Assembly (NCBI RefSeq): GCF_900106955.1
Contig: NZ_FNNI01000003.1
Coordinates: 412,554 to 476,553 of the forward strand
DNA: 64,000 nucleotides
Direction: 5' to 3'
From: Aidingimonas halophila
GTDB lineage: Bacteria > Pseudomonadota > Gammaproteobacteria > Pseudomonadales > Halomonadaceae
The notes beneath the pieces are model-generated. The model made no database searches and was not told the DNA's origin. It saw only the letters and a program-made list of their open reading frames with translations. Below are positions 44,308-52,593 of this stretch, piece by piece; within the stretch, counting starts at the first letter, position 1, and every line of letters starts with the position of its first letter. The translations under genes were made by a program, and so were the position numbers.

Positions 44308-45098
44308 TAGAAGCTGTGCTCCGTAGCCGGGAAACGGCGCGTCTTGACGTCTTCATGGTAACGACGGAATGCTGATGCAACATCACCGCTGTCAGCGAGG
44401 AAATTCTTTGCAAACCTCGGAACCCGTCCTGGTGTTACGCCGAGCACGTCATGCATGACGAGTATCTGACCATCAACATCCGGGCCGGCGCCGATACCGA
44501 TGACGGGGACCTCGACAGCTTCATGGACCGCCTGTCCCAGTGAAGCTGGCACGCATTCGAGCAGGATGACCGAGGCGCCGGCATCGACCAGGGTGCAGGC
44601 ATCGGCGATGATCTGCTTCGCTTGTTGCTGATCACGGCCTTGCACCCGATAGCCGCCAAACTGATGGACAGACTGTGGTGTCAGCCCCATATGGGCGCAT
44701 ACCGGCACTCCGCGCCGTGACAACTCCCGGATACCGTCTGCCAGCCATGCCTCGCCTTCGATCTTGATCATTTCCGCACCGGCGCGCATCAGGACGCCGG
44801 CGTCCTGTAGCAGCTGCTCGGTGCTGCTGTTGCTCATGAAGGGCAGGTCTACCATCAATAGACTGCTCTCCTTGCCACGAGCCACGCACTGCGTGTGATA
44901 GCGAATATCTTCGAGTGTGACTGGCAGAGTGCTGTCATGGCCTTGCAACACCATTCCCAGTGAGTCGCCTACCAATAACACCTCGATACCCGCGCTACTG
45001 GCCAGGCGGGCAAAGGAGGCATCGTAGGCGGTTAAACAACTGAAGGGTTCATTAGCACTCCTGCAGGTTTGCAGTGTGCTCAGAGTGACCGGTTTCAT
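44307..45098 (-). CDS. panB: 3-methyl-2-oxobutanoate hydroxymethyltransferase
   Basis: First committed step of pantothenate synthesis, 263 residues, TIM-barrel. Family motifs are LTAYDASFARLAS, VGDSLGMVLQGHDSTLPV, CAHMGLTPQSVHQFGGYRVQG and IGIGAGPDVDGQILVMHD. The ribosome site is weak. It follows folK after a 150-bp gap. Confidence 0.97.
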   Translation of the reverse strand: MKPVTLSTLQTCRSANEPFSCLTAYDASFARLASSAGIEVLLVGDSLGMVLQGHDSTLPVTLEDIRYHTQCVARGKESSLLMVDLPFMSNSSTEQLLQDAGVLMRAGAEMIKIEGEAWLADGIRELSRRGVPVCAHMGLTPQSVHQFGGYRVQGRDQQQAKQIIADACTLVDAGASVILLECVPASLGQAVHEAVEVPVIGIGAGPDVDGQILVMHDVLGVTPGRVPRFAKNFLADSGDVASAFRRYHEDVKTRRFPATEHSF

Positions 45099-45248
45099 AG
45101 GCGTGCTGTCTCGTCGTTATTTTCCGGAGACCGAGGTTTGGTTTCTGGCCCTGTCGCTTGCGTTTGCCGCCGTTCACGTTGCGACAAGTGTTACGTGGCC
45201 TGGGTAGTTTGGGCGTATTGGTAACATCGATGATAAATGACTCTACCT

Positions 45249-45746
45249 TCACGGTAACAGTACTCGCAAGTCGTCATTCGCGTATTTGTCTGCCAAGGTG
45301 GCGACATCGATATCTCCAGGCAATGTGAGATTGCCAGCAATATCCGCCAGTGGTACCAGCACGAACGCACGTTCATGCATATGAGGATGAGGTAACACCA
45401 GCCTTGATGTCTGCATTCGGGTGTCGCCATGAAGGAGCAAGTCCAGATCGAGGGTGCGGGGACCCCAGTGGCGAGAACGCTCTCGACCGTGACGCTGTTC
45501 CAGCGCCTGCAATTGATCGAGTAGAGCCAGAGGAGAGAGCTGCGTGATAACTTCCACCACTGCGTTAACGAAGTCGGGTTGATCCTGTGGGCCGACAGGC
45601 TTGCTAGCGTACAAGCGCGAGCATCTGGTCAGGTGTGTGACGGGGAGCTCGCGTAACTGAGTGACTGCGCGCTCGACGTGTTGACGAGGCGTGTCCAGAT
45701 TGCTTCCTAACGCGATATAGGCGGTAGCGTAACGTGAATCAGTCAT
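45249..45746 (-). CDS. folK: 6-hydroxymethyl-7,8-dihydropterin pyrophosphokinase (HPPK)
   Basis: Folate pathway kinase acting just before FolP, 165 residues. It has YIALGSNLDTPRQHVERA, the ATP-binding GPRTLDLDLLLHGD and LPHPHMHERAFVLVPL. The ATG lies inside the 3' end of pcnB (8-bp overlap), so it depends on pcnB transcription and probably its translation. Confidence 0.97.
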   Translation of the reverse strand: MTDSRYATAYIALGSNLDTPRQHVERAVTQLRELPVTHLTRCSRLYASKPVGPQDQPDFVNAVVEVITQLSPLALLDQLQALEQRHGRERSRHWGPRTLDLDLLLHGDTRMQTSRLVLPHPHMHERAFVLVPLADIAGNLTLPGDIDVATLADKYANDDLRVLLP

Positions 45747-47136
45747 CTTGCGGAGAGGAGGAGGACCGGCGACGGCGTTTTCGAGGCCGACGCTTTGTTG
45801 GACGGTCACTGGATTTTGTATCGACCTTATCTAGCAGGCGACGTTTTTCATGCTCATCGCCTTCTTGAAACGCAGTCCACCACTGTCCCAATCCCGGTTC
45901 GATTTCACCGGCTTGTTCACGAAGCAACAGAAAGTCATAGGCAGCGCGGAAACGGGGGTGATCACGGGTCTGGAATGCTCGCTTGCCATTGCGGCGAGGA
46001 AACCGCTGCTGTAGCTCCCATATATCCCGCATGGGGAGACTGAAACGTTTGGGAATGGCAATGTGTTTCACCTGGCGTGAGACGGCTTGTTGTGCAGCGG
46101 CCTGCAACGCGGGAACGGCGGGCATTCCTTCTCTTTCCAGCTGTTGTCGTCTCAGAATGACTCCGGGCCAGAGCAACGCGGCAAACAAGAACGCCGGGGT
46201 CACGGGACGGTCCTCGAGGATACGCGAATCCGTATTGGCGAGTGCTTGTTTGATCAGCTCCTCCGCCCAGGGCAATTCATCCATGGCTTCCTCGGCTTCA
46301 GGGAACAGCATGGCAAATAGCTGGTACTCCTTGAGTAGGCGGAACGTTGTCAGCGCATGCCCTGCCAGGAAAAGCTTGAGAGTTTCATCGAATAGCCTGG
46401 CGGGAGGGATTTGCAGCAACAAGGGAGCCAGCTCACGTATGGGGGTCTCGGTATTGCGATCCAGTTGGAAATCCAATTTCGCGGCAAACCGTATGGCGCG
46501 AAGCATTCGTACTGGATCTTCGCGATAGCGAGTTTCTGGGTCGCCGATCAGACGCAACGTGCGGCTCTCGATATCTCTGACGCCGTCGGCCCAGTCATGA
46601 ATGGAGAAATCCGCAATATTGTAATAGAGGGCGTTGACGGTGAAGTCGCGGCGCCTGGCGTCTTCCTCAACATTACCCCAGACATTATCGCGCAGTAGCA
46701 GCCCTTCCTCGGATTGTCGGGAGACATGATCGCTGTGGTCGTCATTCGGGCGACCCCGGAATGTGGTGACCTCGATGATTTCACGGCCGAAGCGAACATG
46801 GACGATACGGAAGCGTCGGCCAATGATGCGCGAGTTGCGGAACAGGTCTCGCAACTGTTCGGGGGTCGCATCGGTGGCGACATCGAAATCCTTGGGCTGT
46901 TTTCCCAGCAGCGCATCACGAATGCAGCCGCCAACCAGATAGGCTGCGTATCCAGCATTATGTAGCCGATACAGTACCTTCAATGCGGCATCGGAAAAGA
47001 GGCGTCGCGAGACAGTGTGTTCTTCACGCGGAATGATGCGCACGCCGACTGTTTGTCCGGCACCTTCCTGACTGGCAAAAATATGTTTCAAACGTTCACC
47101 GGGATACTGGAGAAAGCGGATAAATCCTCTGAACAT
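45739..47136 (-). CDS. pcnB: Poly(A) polymerase I
   Basis: Adds A tails that promote RNA decay, 465 residues. The nucleotidyltransferase motif LVGGCIRDALLGKQPKDFDVAT is followed by IGRRFRIVHVRFG, the signature separating poly(A) polymerases from CCA-adding enzymes. The C-terminus is very basic (KRRPRKRRRR). The start at 47136 (FRGFIRFLQYP) was chosen because the upstream extension is not family-like. Confidence 0.95.
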   Translation of the reverse strand: MFRGFIRFLQYPGERLKHIFASQEGAGQTVGVRIIPREEHTVSRRLFSDAALKVLYRLHNAGYAAYLVGGCIRDALLGKQPKDFDVATDATPEQLRDLFRNSRIIGRRFRIVHVRFGREIIEVTTFRGRPNDDHSDHVSRQSEEGLLLRDNVWGNVEEDARRRDFTVNALYYNIADFSIHDWADGVRDIESRTLRLIGDPETRYREDPVRMLRAIRFAAKLDFQLDRNTETPIRELAPLLLQIPPARLFDETLKLFLAGHALTTFRLLKEYQLFAMLFPEAEEAMDELPWAEELIKQALANTDSRILEDRPVTPAFLFAALLWPGVILRRQQLEREGMPAVPALQAAAQQAVSRQVKHIAIPKRFSLPMRDIWELQQRFPRRNGKRAFQTRDHPRFRAAYDFLLLREQAGEIEPGLGQWWTAFQEGDEHEKRRLLDKVDTKSSDRPTKRRPRKRRRRSSSSPQDD

Positions 47137-47330
47137 GAAGCGAATTAACTCGCAGATGGTAAAAGACCTAAAGTGTAGCCGACCACCGACACCTTGGGAA
47201 CCGGTTGCGGGAGAATCAACGTGTCCAGTGTGGGCCGATCCGGACTGACTCGGTCCGCGATCCACTATAGCAATTGCAATCCAGGGGGGAGGAGACTAAC
47301 AGGCACCAATGTCACGACGCGGCACAATGT

Positions 47331-47358
47331 AGAAAGGGGAGACCCTATGGTCTCCCCT
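47331..47358 (-). terminator. Intrinsic terminator of the CrcZ-like RNA
   Basis: On the minus strand a 10-bp perfect stem AGGGGAGACC/GGTCTCCCCT with a four-base loop, then TTCT. It lies about 195 bp before the pcnB start. Confidence 0.82.
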
Positions 47359-47824
47359 TGAAGCATGCATTCAGCATCCGTGCTGCTGATTCTTCTTCGT
47401 GATGGCGCATCGCCTTGAATACGCACCACAGTCGTTCAAATCGTTTGGGCAAGCTATCTTCTTGTTATTGGCACTTTTCCCTGTCACGACCGTCTCGTAT
47501 TCAAAACAATAATCCAACCACGACGGTAGATAGCTACCTTCCTCCGGCGTGTTGTTCTTGTTGCCGAAGTTGCATCCCTGGAGGGCTTGTTCTTGTTATT
47601 GCCCACACCCGATGCGTCGCGTCCTGATCCGGACTCTCGATCCTGTAGTCATTGTTGTGATCGAACTGCAACGTTGAACCTTGTTGTTGTTTTGGCCCAA
47701 GTTGCGTCGTTGCCGATACCATTCTTGTTGTTGGTGGTGGCATGGCAAGGCCGAAGTGTTACCGCATTGTTCTTGTTTGGCTGAACCGGATGTTCGGCAA
47801 TGGTCCGGAAATTATTCTTCTTAT
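47331..47824 (-). ncRNA. CrcZ-like Hfq-sequestering small RNA (predicted)
   Basis: Predicted RNA of about 490 nt filling the gap between cbrB and pcnB, the locus of crcZ in Pseudomonas. In pseudomonads CrcZ titrates Hfq (with Crc) and relieves catabolite repression. Seen here: a sigma54 promoter, an intrinsic terminator, and about eight A-rich (AAN)3-5 tracts such as AACAAGAACAA, AACAACAACAA and AATAACAAGAACAAG. They lie near 47390, 47459, 47551, 47587, 47681, 47722, 47767 and 47812, and three or more sit in hairpin loops. No protein-coding frame is convincing. The exact 5' end is inferred from the promoter. Confidence 0.82.
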
Positions 47825-47835
47825 CCATGGTAGTT

Positions 47836-47850
47836 GCATGACGCGTGCCC
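47836..47850 (-). promoter_or_regulatory. sigma54 (-24/-12) promoter of the CrcZ-like RNA
   Basis: Minus strand GGGCACGCGTCATGC gives GG-N10-GC with the GGCACG half of the consensus TGGCACG-N4-TTGC. The predicted start is about 12 bp on, near 47824. The neighbouring cbrB encodes a sigma54 activator. Confidence 0.78.
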
Positions 47851-47924
47851 AAGCCAAAAAAATCCTTTTTTTTCATGGTAATAGAATTTTTCGTCGTGCG
47901 AGGCCGTGCCGTACGGTCCTCTTG

Positions 47925-47975
47925 TGTTACCCAAGACGCCATCTTATGGGGCAAGTCCTGTGTGGTAAGGTAACA
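47925..47975 (-). promoter_or_regulatory. Candidate CbrB upstream activator sites
   Basis: TGTTAC (47925-47930) and its complement GTAACA (47970-47975), each inside a longer CTTG-TTACC match, lie about 100 and 150 bp upstream of the predicted sRNA start. That is the usual range for sigma54 enhancers. They resemble half-sites I recall for Pseudomonas CbrB. A hairpin and an A/T-rich run lie between them and the promoter. Confidence 0.5.
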
Positions 47976-48056
47976 AGTGGTGCAGAAACTGCTGGCGTCG
48001 TGCTTGAAAGTCGGGGTGGTACTGGTCGATCCAAGGGTTAGACATTGGTCGCAATG

Positions 48057-49451
48057 TCAGCTGGCCGAGCGATTGCGGGTGTTGCGTTTCCGGGGAATAC
48101 CGAGACGTTGCCGGCGTTCCCAGAGGCACTTGCGACTGATCCCCAGCTTCTGAGCCAGCTCGGTTTCGCTCATTTGATCCTGATGCTCGAGTACGAAGTG
48201 CTGGAAATAGTCTTCCAGAGAGAGCTCATCGTCGTTGGGTATCGTCTCAGCATGATGGAAAGACTGTCGGGGGGGTGAAGCGGGCCCCGGCGTTGGTGCG
48301 CCACGTTGTATGGTTACGGGGCGTAGTCCTAGGTCATCGGGGTGAATCAGGTTACCTTCCGCCAGGATGACGCCGCGTTCCAAGGCGTTTTCCAGTTCCC
48401 GTACATTCCCTGGCCATGGGTAGTCACGAAGCTCTCGGCGAGCGGTGCGGGATAACTTCAACCCCGTGCGGCCATGCCGTCGACAGGCCGACGCGAGCAA
48501 CACATCGGTGATCTTCAGGATATCGTCCTCGCGATCACGAAGAGGGGGCAGATCGATCTGCATGACATTGAGTCGGTAATATAGGTCGAGACGGAACTCG
48601 CCGTTCCTCGATAGGGCATGTAGATCACGATGGGTTGCTGCAATCAGGCGAACATCTACATGGCGCGTCTCGATTGAACCGATCTTGCGAATCTCGCCTT
48701 CCTGTAATACGCGCAGTAGGCGTGCTTGGGCGTCCATCGGCAACTCACCGATCTCATCGAGGAACAGTGTGCCGCCATCGGCGGCTTCAACGAGCCCGGT
48801 GCGTGCTGCATTCGCTCCCGTAAACGCCCCCTTTTCATGGCCAAAGAGTTCAGACTCGATCAGTGTTTCGGGAATCGCCGCGCAATTGACGCAAATCAAC
48901 GGTGCCCGGCTTCGTTGGCTTTGCTGATGGATTGCCCGCGCAACCAGTTCCTTGCCGGTGCCTGACTCGCCCTGAATCAGTACGGTGACATCGGCGGGGG
49001 CCGTCTTGCGAATGCGGGAGTAAACAGCCTGCATGGCGGCACAGTCCCCCACCATATCCGGGGACTCTTCATGGGAAGACGGGGGCGTCGGCGTTGTGCT
49101 GGGCGCATACTGCTGAAGTGTTTTATCGACGGTGTCCAGCAACTCATCATGGTCGAAGGGCTTGGCAATGTAGTCCACCGCTCCCTGCTTGAGAGCGTCA
49201 ACGGCTGAGCGCATGCTGGCATAACTGGTCATGATCAGCACGGGTGCCGGTGCAGCAATATCGATCAGCGTGGTACCTGAGGCATCCGGCAAGCGTAAGT
49301 CACTGATGATCAAATCAAAGGTTCTTGGGTCAAGTGACTCGGCATCACCCAATGAGCCAGCCTCACTGACTTCGTGGTCATGTCGTTCCAGCAGACGTCT
49401 GAGCGCACTGCGGATAATGGCTTCGTCTTCAACGATCAGAATCCGGCTCAT
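48057..49451 (-). CDS. cbrB: Sigma54-dependent response regulator CbrB
   Basis: Two-component activator of carbon/nitrogen catabolism genes, 464 residues. The receiver domain has phosphoacceptor Asp51 (LIISDLRLPD). The AAA+ domain (about 130-370) has Walker A GESGTGKE, the sigma54-contact loop GAFTGA and Walker B GGTLFLDE. The C-terminal Fis-type helix-turn-helix is ETELAQKLGISRKCLWERRQ. It overlaps the end of cbrA by 23 bp; an ATG at 49466 is an alternative start. It probably activates the adjacent sRNA. Confidence 0.93.
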   Translation of the reverse strand: MSRILIVEDEAIIRSALRRLLERHDHEVSEAGSLGDAESLDPRTFDLIISDLRLPDASGTTLIDIAAPAPVLIMTSYASMRSAVDALKQGAVDYIAKPFDHDELLDTVDKTLQQYAPSTTPTPPSSHEESPDMVGDCAAMQAVYSRIRKTAPADVTVLIQGESGTGKELVARAIHQQSQRSRAPLICVNCAAIPETLIESELFGHEKGAFTGANAARTGLVEAADGGTLFLDEIGELPMDAQARLLRVLQEGEIRKIGSIETRHVDVRLIAATHRDLHALSRNGEFRLDLYYRLNVMQIDLPPLRDREDDILKITDVLLASACRRHGRTGLKLSRTARRELRDYPWPGNVRELENALERGVILAEGNLIHPDDLGLRPVTIQRGAPTPGPASPPRQSFHHAETIPNDDELSLEDYFQHFVLEHQDQMSETELAQKLGISRKCLWERRQRLGIPRKRNTRNRSAS

Positions 49452-52389
49452 GAGTGGCGTCGCCATCCTTTTCGCTCAAGGGCAACCACATATGGATGCA
49501 GGTGCCGTGTGCTTGGCCAGGGAGCGGTGACTCCGCTTGGATATGTCCCTGGTGCTCGGCAATGATGCTGTAGACCAGCGATAAGCCGAGACCTGTGCCC
49601 TCTCCAGCGGCTTTGGTCGTAGTGAACGGCTCAAATAGGTGATCACGTACGCTGGTGTCGATGCCAGGCCCGTCGTCTGTGACAGTGATGTGTGCTTCAT
49701 GTACGTCACGTTGGGCATCGATCATGACGCATCCGCCTATCGGGCTGGCGTCACGAGCGTTACTCAGCAGGTTCACGAAGACCTGAACCAGTTGCTGCAC
49801 ATTACCTTCAATACATAGGTCTGCGTCACAGTCGTTACGATACTCGACATCCTGACGTGATCTGGCCAAATGAATCAAGTGCATGGCTTCATCGATGACT
49901 AAATGCACTGTAACGGGAGCCACTTCCAACGCATGCTTATGGCGGCCACCATGGGAGAACCCGACCAGCGAATCGACGATGCGGGATACACGATCGGTCA
50001 GTTGCTGAATATGCTCGGCCGTTTCCAGTATGGCAGGATCGTCGGTGTCATAGCGCAGGTTCTGCGCCAATGACGAGATACCTGTGATTGGATTGCCGAT
50101 CTCGTGAGCGACACCGGCTGCCAATTGTCCGATTGAAGCGAGTCGAGCGGCATGGACGAGTTCATCTTCGAGCCATTTCAGTTCACTATGATCCTCGAGC
50201 AGAATGACGCTGCCACCTCTACCGGTATCGTTGCCCTGCAGGGATGCCCGATGTAGTGTCAAATAGCGTCGGCCGGACGGTAGGTCGACCGGTTGCTTGT
50301 AAAGGCGCTCATGCTCGTCGGTGAGAACACTGCCGAGTAGTTCGCACCACGGTGGAGGCAAGCTATTGCGATGGGCGCCGACGACACGATGTCCCTCGAT
50401 ACCCGAGAGCTTGCCGAGCGCGTCATTCCACATGAGCAGTTCACCATCATCGCCGAAAGCGCATACACCAATCGGCAGTTGGTCAAGGGTGCGGCGGTGG
50501 TATCGGCGCAGCTCGTCAAGCTCTCGGGCCAGCCCCGTAAGCCTTGAACGGTAGGCTTCGAGACGATTTTCGACGAAATGGATGTCATCGGTAGCCGTTT
50601 GACCATCCCGGCGGTAAGGCAAGTAACGATCAACGATATCCTGGGCAACCGAAGGCCCCATCAAGCCGGACAGGTTGGCTTGAATACGGTCGCGTAATCG
50701 CCGCAGGGCGTAGGGACGATTTTCATGGTCTGACAGGTTCAGATCGGCCATGGCGCGATCGACTTCGCGATCGGCGAACTCTCTCCCGAGAGCCTGAGCA
50801 AGGAACTGCTTGCACTCTTCACCATTGGTGGCCAGTAACGGCAGGCGCTTGGGGCGAATCACAGCATCGACCGAACAGGCTTCAGCAGCAGCCCGCTCGC
50901 CTTCCGATGTGGGAGTGATCAGCGACACCAGGATGAAGGTCAACATGTTCGCCGCTAAAGAGGTGAGGGCCACGATATACCAGGTAGGTTCCGTGGCCAG
51001 CATCTCGAGCCCTGGAGGAATGATGACGATCGGCGAATGATGACTGACCAGTGGCCATCCAAGCCCAACCAACCAGATTGTTACCCCGGTAATCAGACCC
51101 GTTACCATGCCTTTACGGTTGGCTCCGGGCCAGTACAGCAAAGCCAGAATGCCAGGAAGGCATTGGGCCATGCCGACGAAAGATGTCAGTCCCAGGCTGG
51201 TCAGGTCGTGATGAATACCGATGGTGCGGTAGAACAGCCAGCCACCAAAGATGACCGTCGCGATAAGCCCTCGCCGCAGCCAAAGCAACCAGCGATCCAG
51301 GTCTGGCTGGTGTGAAGGCGGATGGGCAATCAGTACGAGGTGATTGAGTATCATGCCGGACAGGGCAAGAGAAAGGATGATCAATGTACCGCTCGCTGCG
51401 GCGAGACCGGCCAGGAAGACCAATGCCTCCACCCAGACCGAGGAGTTCAGGCCGAAGCCCAGGTACGCGCTTCCCAAGGCCTCCGGATTGGCGCCGGCGC
51501 GCTGTGCTCCCCATAAAATCAAGGGAATCGGAAGCGCCATGAGCAGCAGGTACAGTGGTAGGCTCCAGCCGGCGTTGAGAAGAGCGCGACGAGAGAGTGT
51601 TTCGGCGAAAGTGATGTGAAACATGTGAGGCATCAGAAATGCCGCAGCGAAGAAAAGTAGCAACAAGGTGCGCCACTGTCCCGCGTCGAGTGCCGTTACG
51701 CCGGTTTGGTGGCTGAGTCCATCACTTTCGAGCCAGGATTGAAGCTCCATGGGGCCATCGAAAATGCCGAACAAGGCAATGGCGCCTAGCATGAGCATGG
51801 CGGCGAGCTTGATGAGAGACTCCAGTGCGATAGTCGCGATGACGGTATCGTGGCGAGCATGCAGCCGCGTATGGCTTGCGCCGAAGATAATGGCGAACAG
51901 TGCGATCATGGCGCAGAACGCGAGGGCCAACAGTGCTGGGTAACGATTATCTGACAGCCGACCAATGGCCTCACCCAGGGTCTGGATCTGCAACGACAGC
52001 AAGGGCCAGACTGCCAGCAGGCTGACCACGGTGATCAGTGCACCAACCCAACGGGACCGATAGCGGAAGGCGAATAGATCAGCGAGGGAAGATAACTGAT
52101 AGGTTCGTGTCATTCGTTGGATGGGAAGCAGTAGTACCGGTGCCAACAGGAAGGCGCCAGCTATCCCCAGATAGTAAGCGAGGTAGCCGTAACCCGACTG
52201 GCTTGCGAACTCCAGACTGCCATACGTTGCCCATGCGCTGGCATAGACGCCGAGCGCCAAGGTATAAATGATCGGATGCCTGACAATGCGTGTGGATATC
52301 CAGCCCCGTTCAACGGCCAGAGCGCATAGGAACAGTAGCGCCATGTAGCCGATACCCAGAAGACAGATACCAACGAAACTACCGCTCAT
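49429..52389 (-). CDS. cbrA: Sensor histidine kinase CbrA with transporter-like domain
   Basis: Hybrid of a sodium/solute-symporter-like membrane domain (about 1-490, some 13 helices) and a cytoplasmic kinase, 986 residues. A PAS segment (about 640-740, QLPIGVCAFGDDGELLMWND) precedes the phosphoacceptor His near 762 (AAGVAHEIGNPITG) and an ATPase domain with NLLSNARDA, DDGPGI and GTGLGLS. This architecture and its place upstream of cbrB match Pseudomonas CbrA. The start at 52389 has GAGG upstream and lies inside the small ORF before it. Confidence 0.94.
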   Translation of the reverse strand: MSGSFVGICLLGIGYMALLFLCALAVERGWISTRIVRHPIIYTLALGVYASAWATYGSLEFASQSGYGYLAYYLGIAGAFLLAPVLLLPIQRMTRTYQLSSLADLFAFRYRSRWVGALITVVSLLAVWPLLSLQIQTLGEAIGRLSDNRYPALLALAFCAMIALFAIIFGASHTRLHARHDTVIATIALESLIKLAAMLMLGAIALFGIFDGPMELQSWLESDGLSHQTGVTALDAGQWRTLLLLFFAAAFLMPHMFHITFAETLSRRALLNAGWSLPLYLLLMALPIPLILWGAQRAGANPEALGSAYLGFGLNSSVWVEALVFLAGLAAASGTLIILSLALSGMILNHLVLIAHPPSHQPDLDRWLLWLRRGLIATVIFGGWLFYRTIGIHHDLTSLGLTSFVGMAQCLPGILALLYWPGANRKGMVTGLITGVTIWLVGLGWPLVSHHSPIVIIPPGLEMLATEPTWYIVALTSLAANMLTFILVSLITPTSEGERAAAEACSVDAVIRPKRLPLLATNGEECKQFLAQALGREFADREVDRAMADLNLSDHENRPYALRRLRDRIQANLSGLMGPSVAQDIVDRYLPYRRDGQTATDDIHFVENRLEAYRSRLTGLARELDELRRYHRRTLDQLPIGVCAFGDDGELLMWNDALGKLSGIEGHRVVGAHRNSLPPPWCELLGSVLTDEHERLYKQPVDLPSGRRYLTLHRASLQGNDTGRGGSVILLEDHSELKWLEDELVHAARLASIGQLAAGVAHEIGNPITGISSLAQNLRYDTDDPAILETAEHIQQLTDRVSRIVDSLVGFSHGGRHKHALEVAPVTVHLVIDEAMHLIHLARSRQDVEYRNDCDADLCIEGNVQQLVQVFVNLLSNARDASPIGGCVMIDAQRDVHEAHITVTDDGPGIDTSVRDHLFEPFTTTKAAGEGTGLGLSLVYSIIAEHQGHIQAESPLPGQAHGTCIHMWLPLSEKDGDATHEPDSDR

Positions 52390-52555
52390 CGAGATGCCTC
52401 TTCTGCTCCAGCCAGAAAGAGAGTGCGACAAGAATGCCCCAGATCAAAAAGGGACGATACCAGGCTTCTCCTGGAGTGGCCCATCCACTCATGAGCATCG
52501 GCGACAGCAGGTAACCGCCGAATACCAGGAACAACATGATGCGGTATACATACAT
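52379..52555 (-). CDS. CbrX-like small membrane protein upstream of cbrA
   Basis: A 58-codon ORF from ATG 52555 to TAG, encoding two hydrophobic segments (about 5-23 and 36-49) joined by GWATPGEAWYRPF, and a charged C-terminus. It overlaps the cbrA start by 11 bp, so cbrA translation is probably coupled to it. Pseudomonas has a small ORF called cbrX at this place. The start has no clear ribosome site. Confidence 0.75.
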   Translation of the reverse strand: MYVYRIMLFLVFGGYLLSPMLMSGWATPGEAWYRPFLIWGILVALSFWLEQKRHLDER

Positions 52556-52593
52556 AAGAACACCGATCGGCTAATGATAGTGGAGACGAGATG

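Noticed and set aside
45189..45226. TGTTAC and GTAACA pair upstream of panB as another CbrB site
   Set aside because: The 26-nt spacing has no sigma54 GG-N10-GC promoter downstream, so these hexamers are more likely chance.
45052..45252. Small minus-strand ORF of 66 codons between folK and panB
   Set aside because: It runs into the start of panB in another frame, has no good ribosome site and no hydrophobic or domain-like pattern.
47459..47827. Repeated TTCTTGTT-like units considered as a CRISPR or tandem repeat
   Set aside because: Units are short, degenerate and irregularly spaced, with no constant repeat length or spacers. Hfq-binding AAN tracts on the other strand explain them.
47534..47954. 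Minus-strand ORFs of 69 and 101 codons in the cbrB-pcnB gap
   Set aside because: Their Asn/Lys/Gln/Thr-rich products come from the AAN repeats of the predicted sRNA. The longer one starts upstream of the sigma54 promoter, and no good ribosome site or domain is seen.
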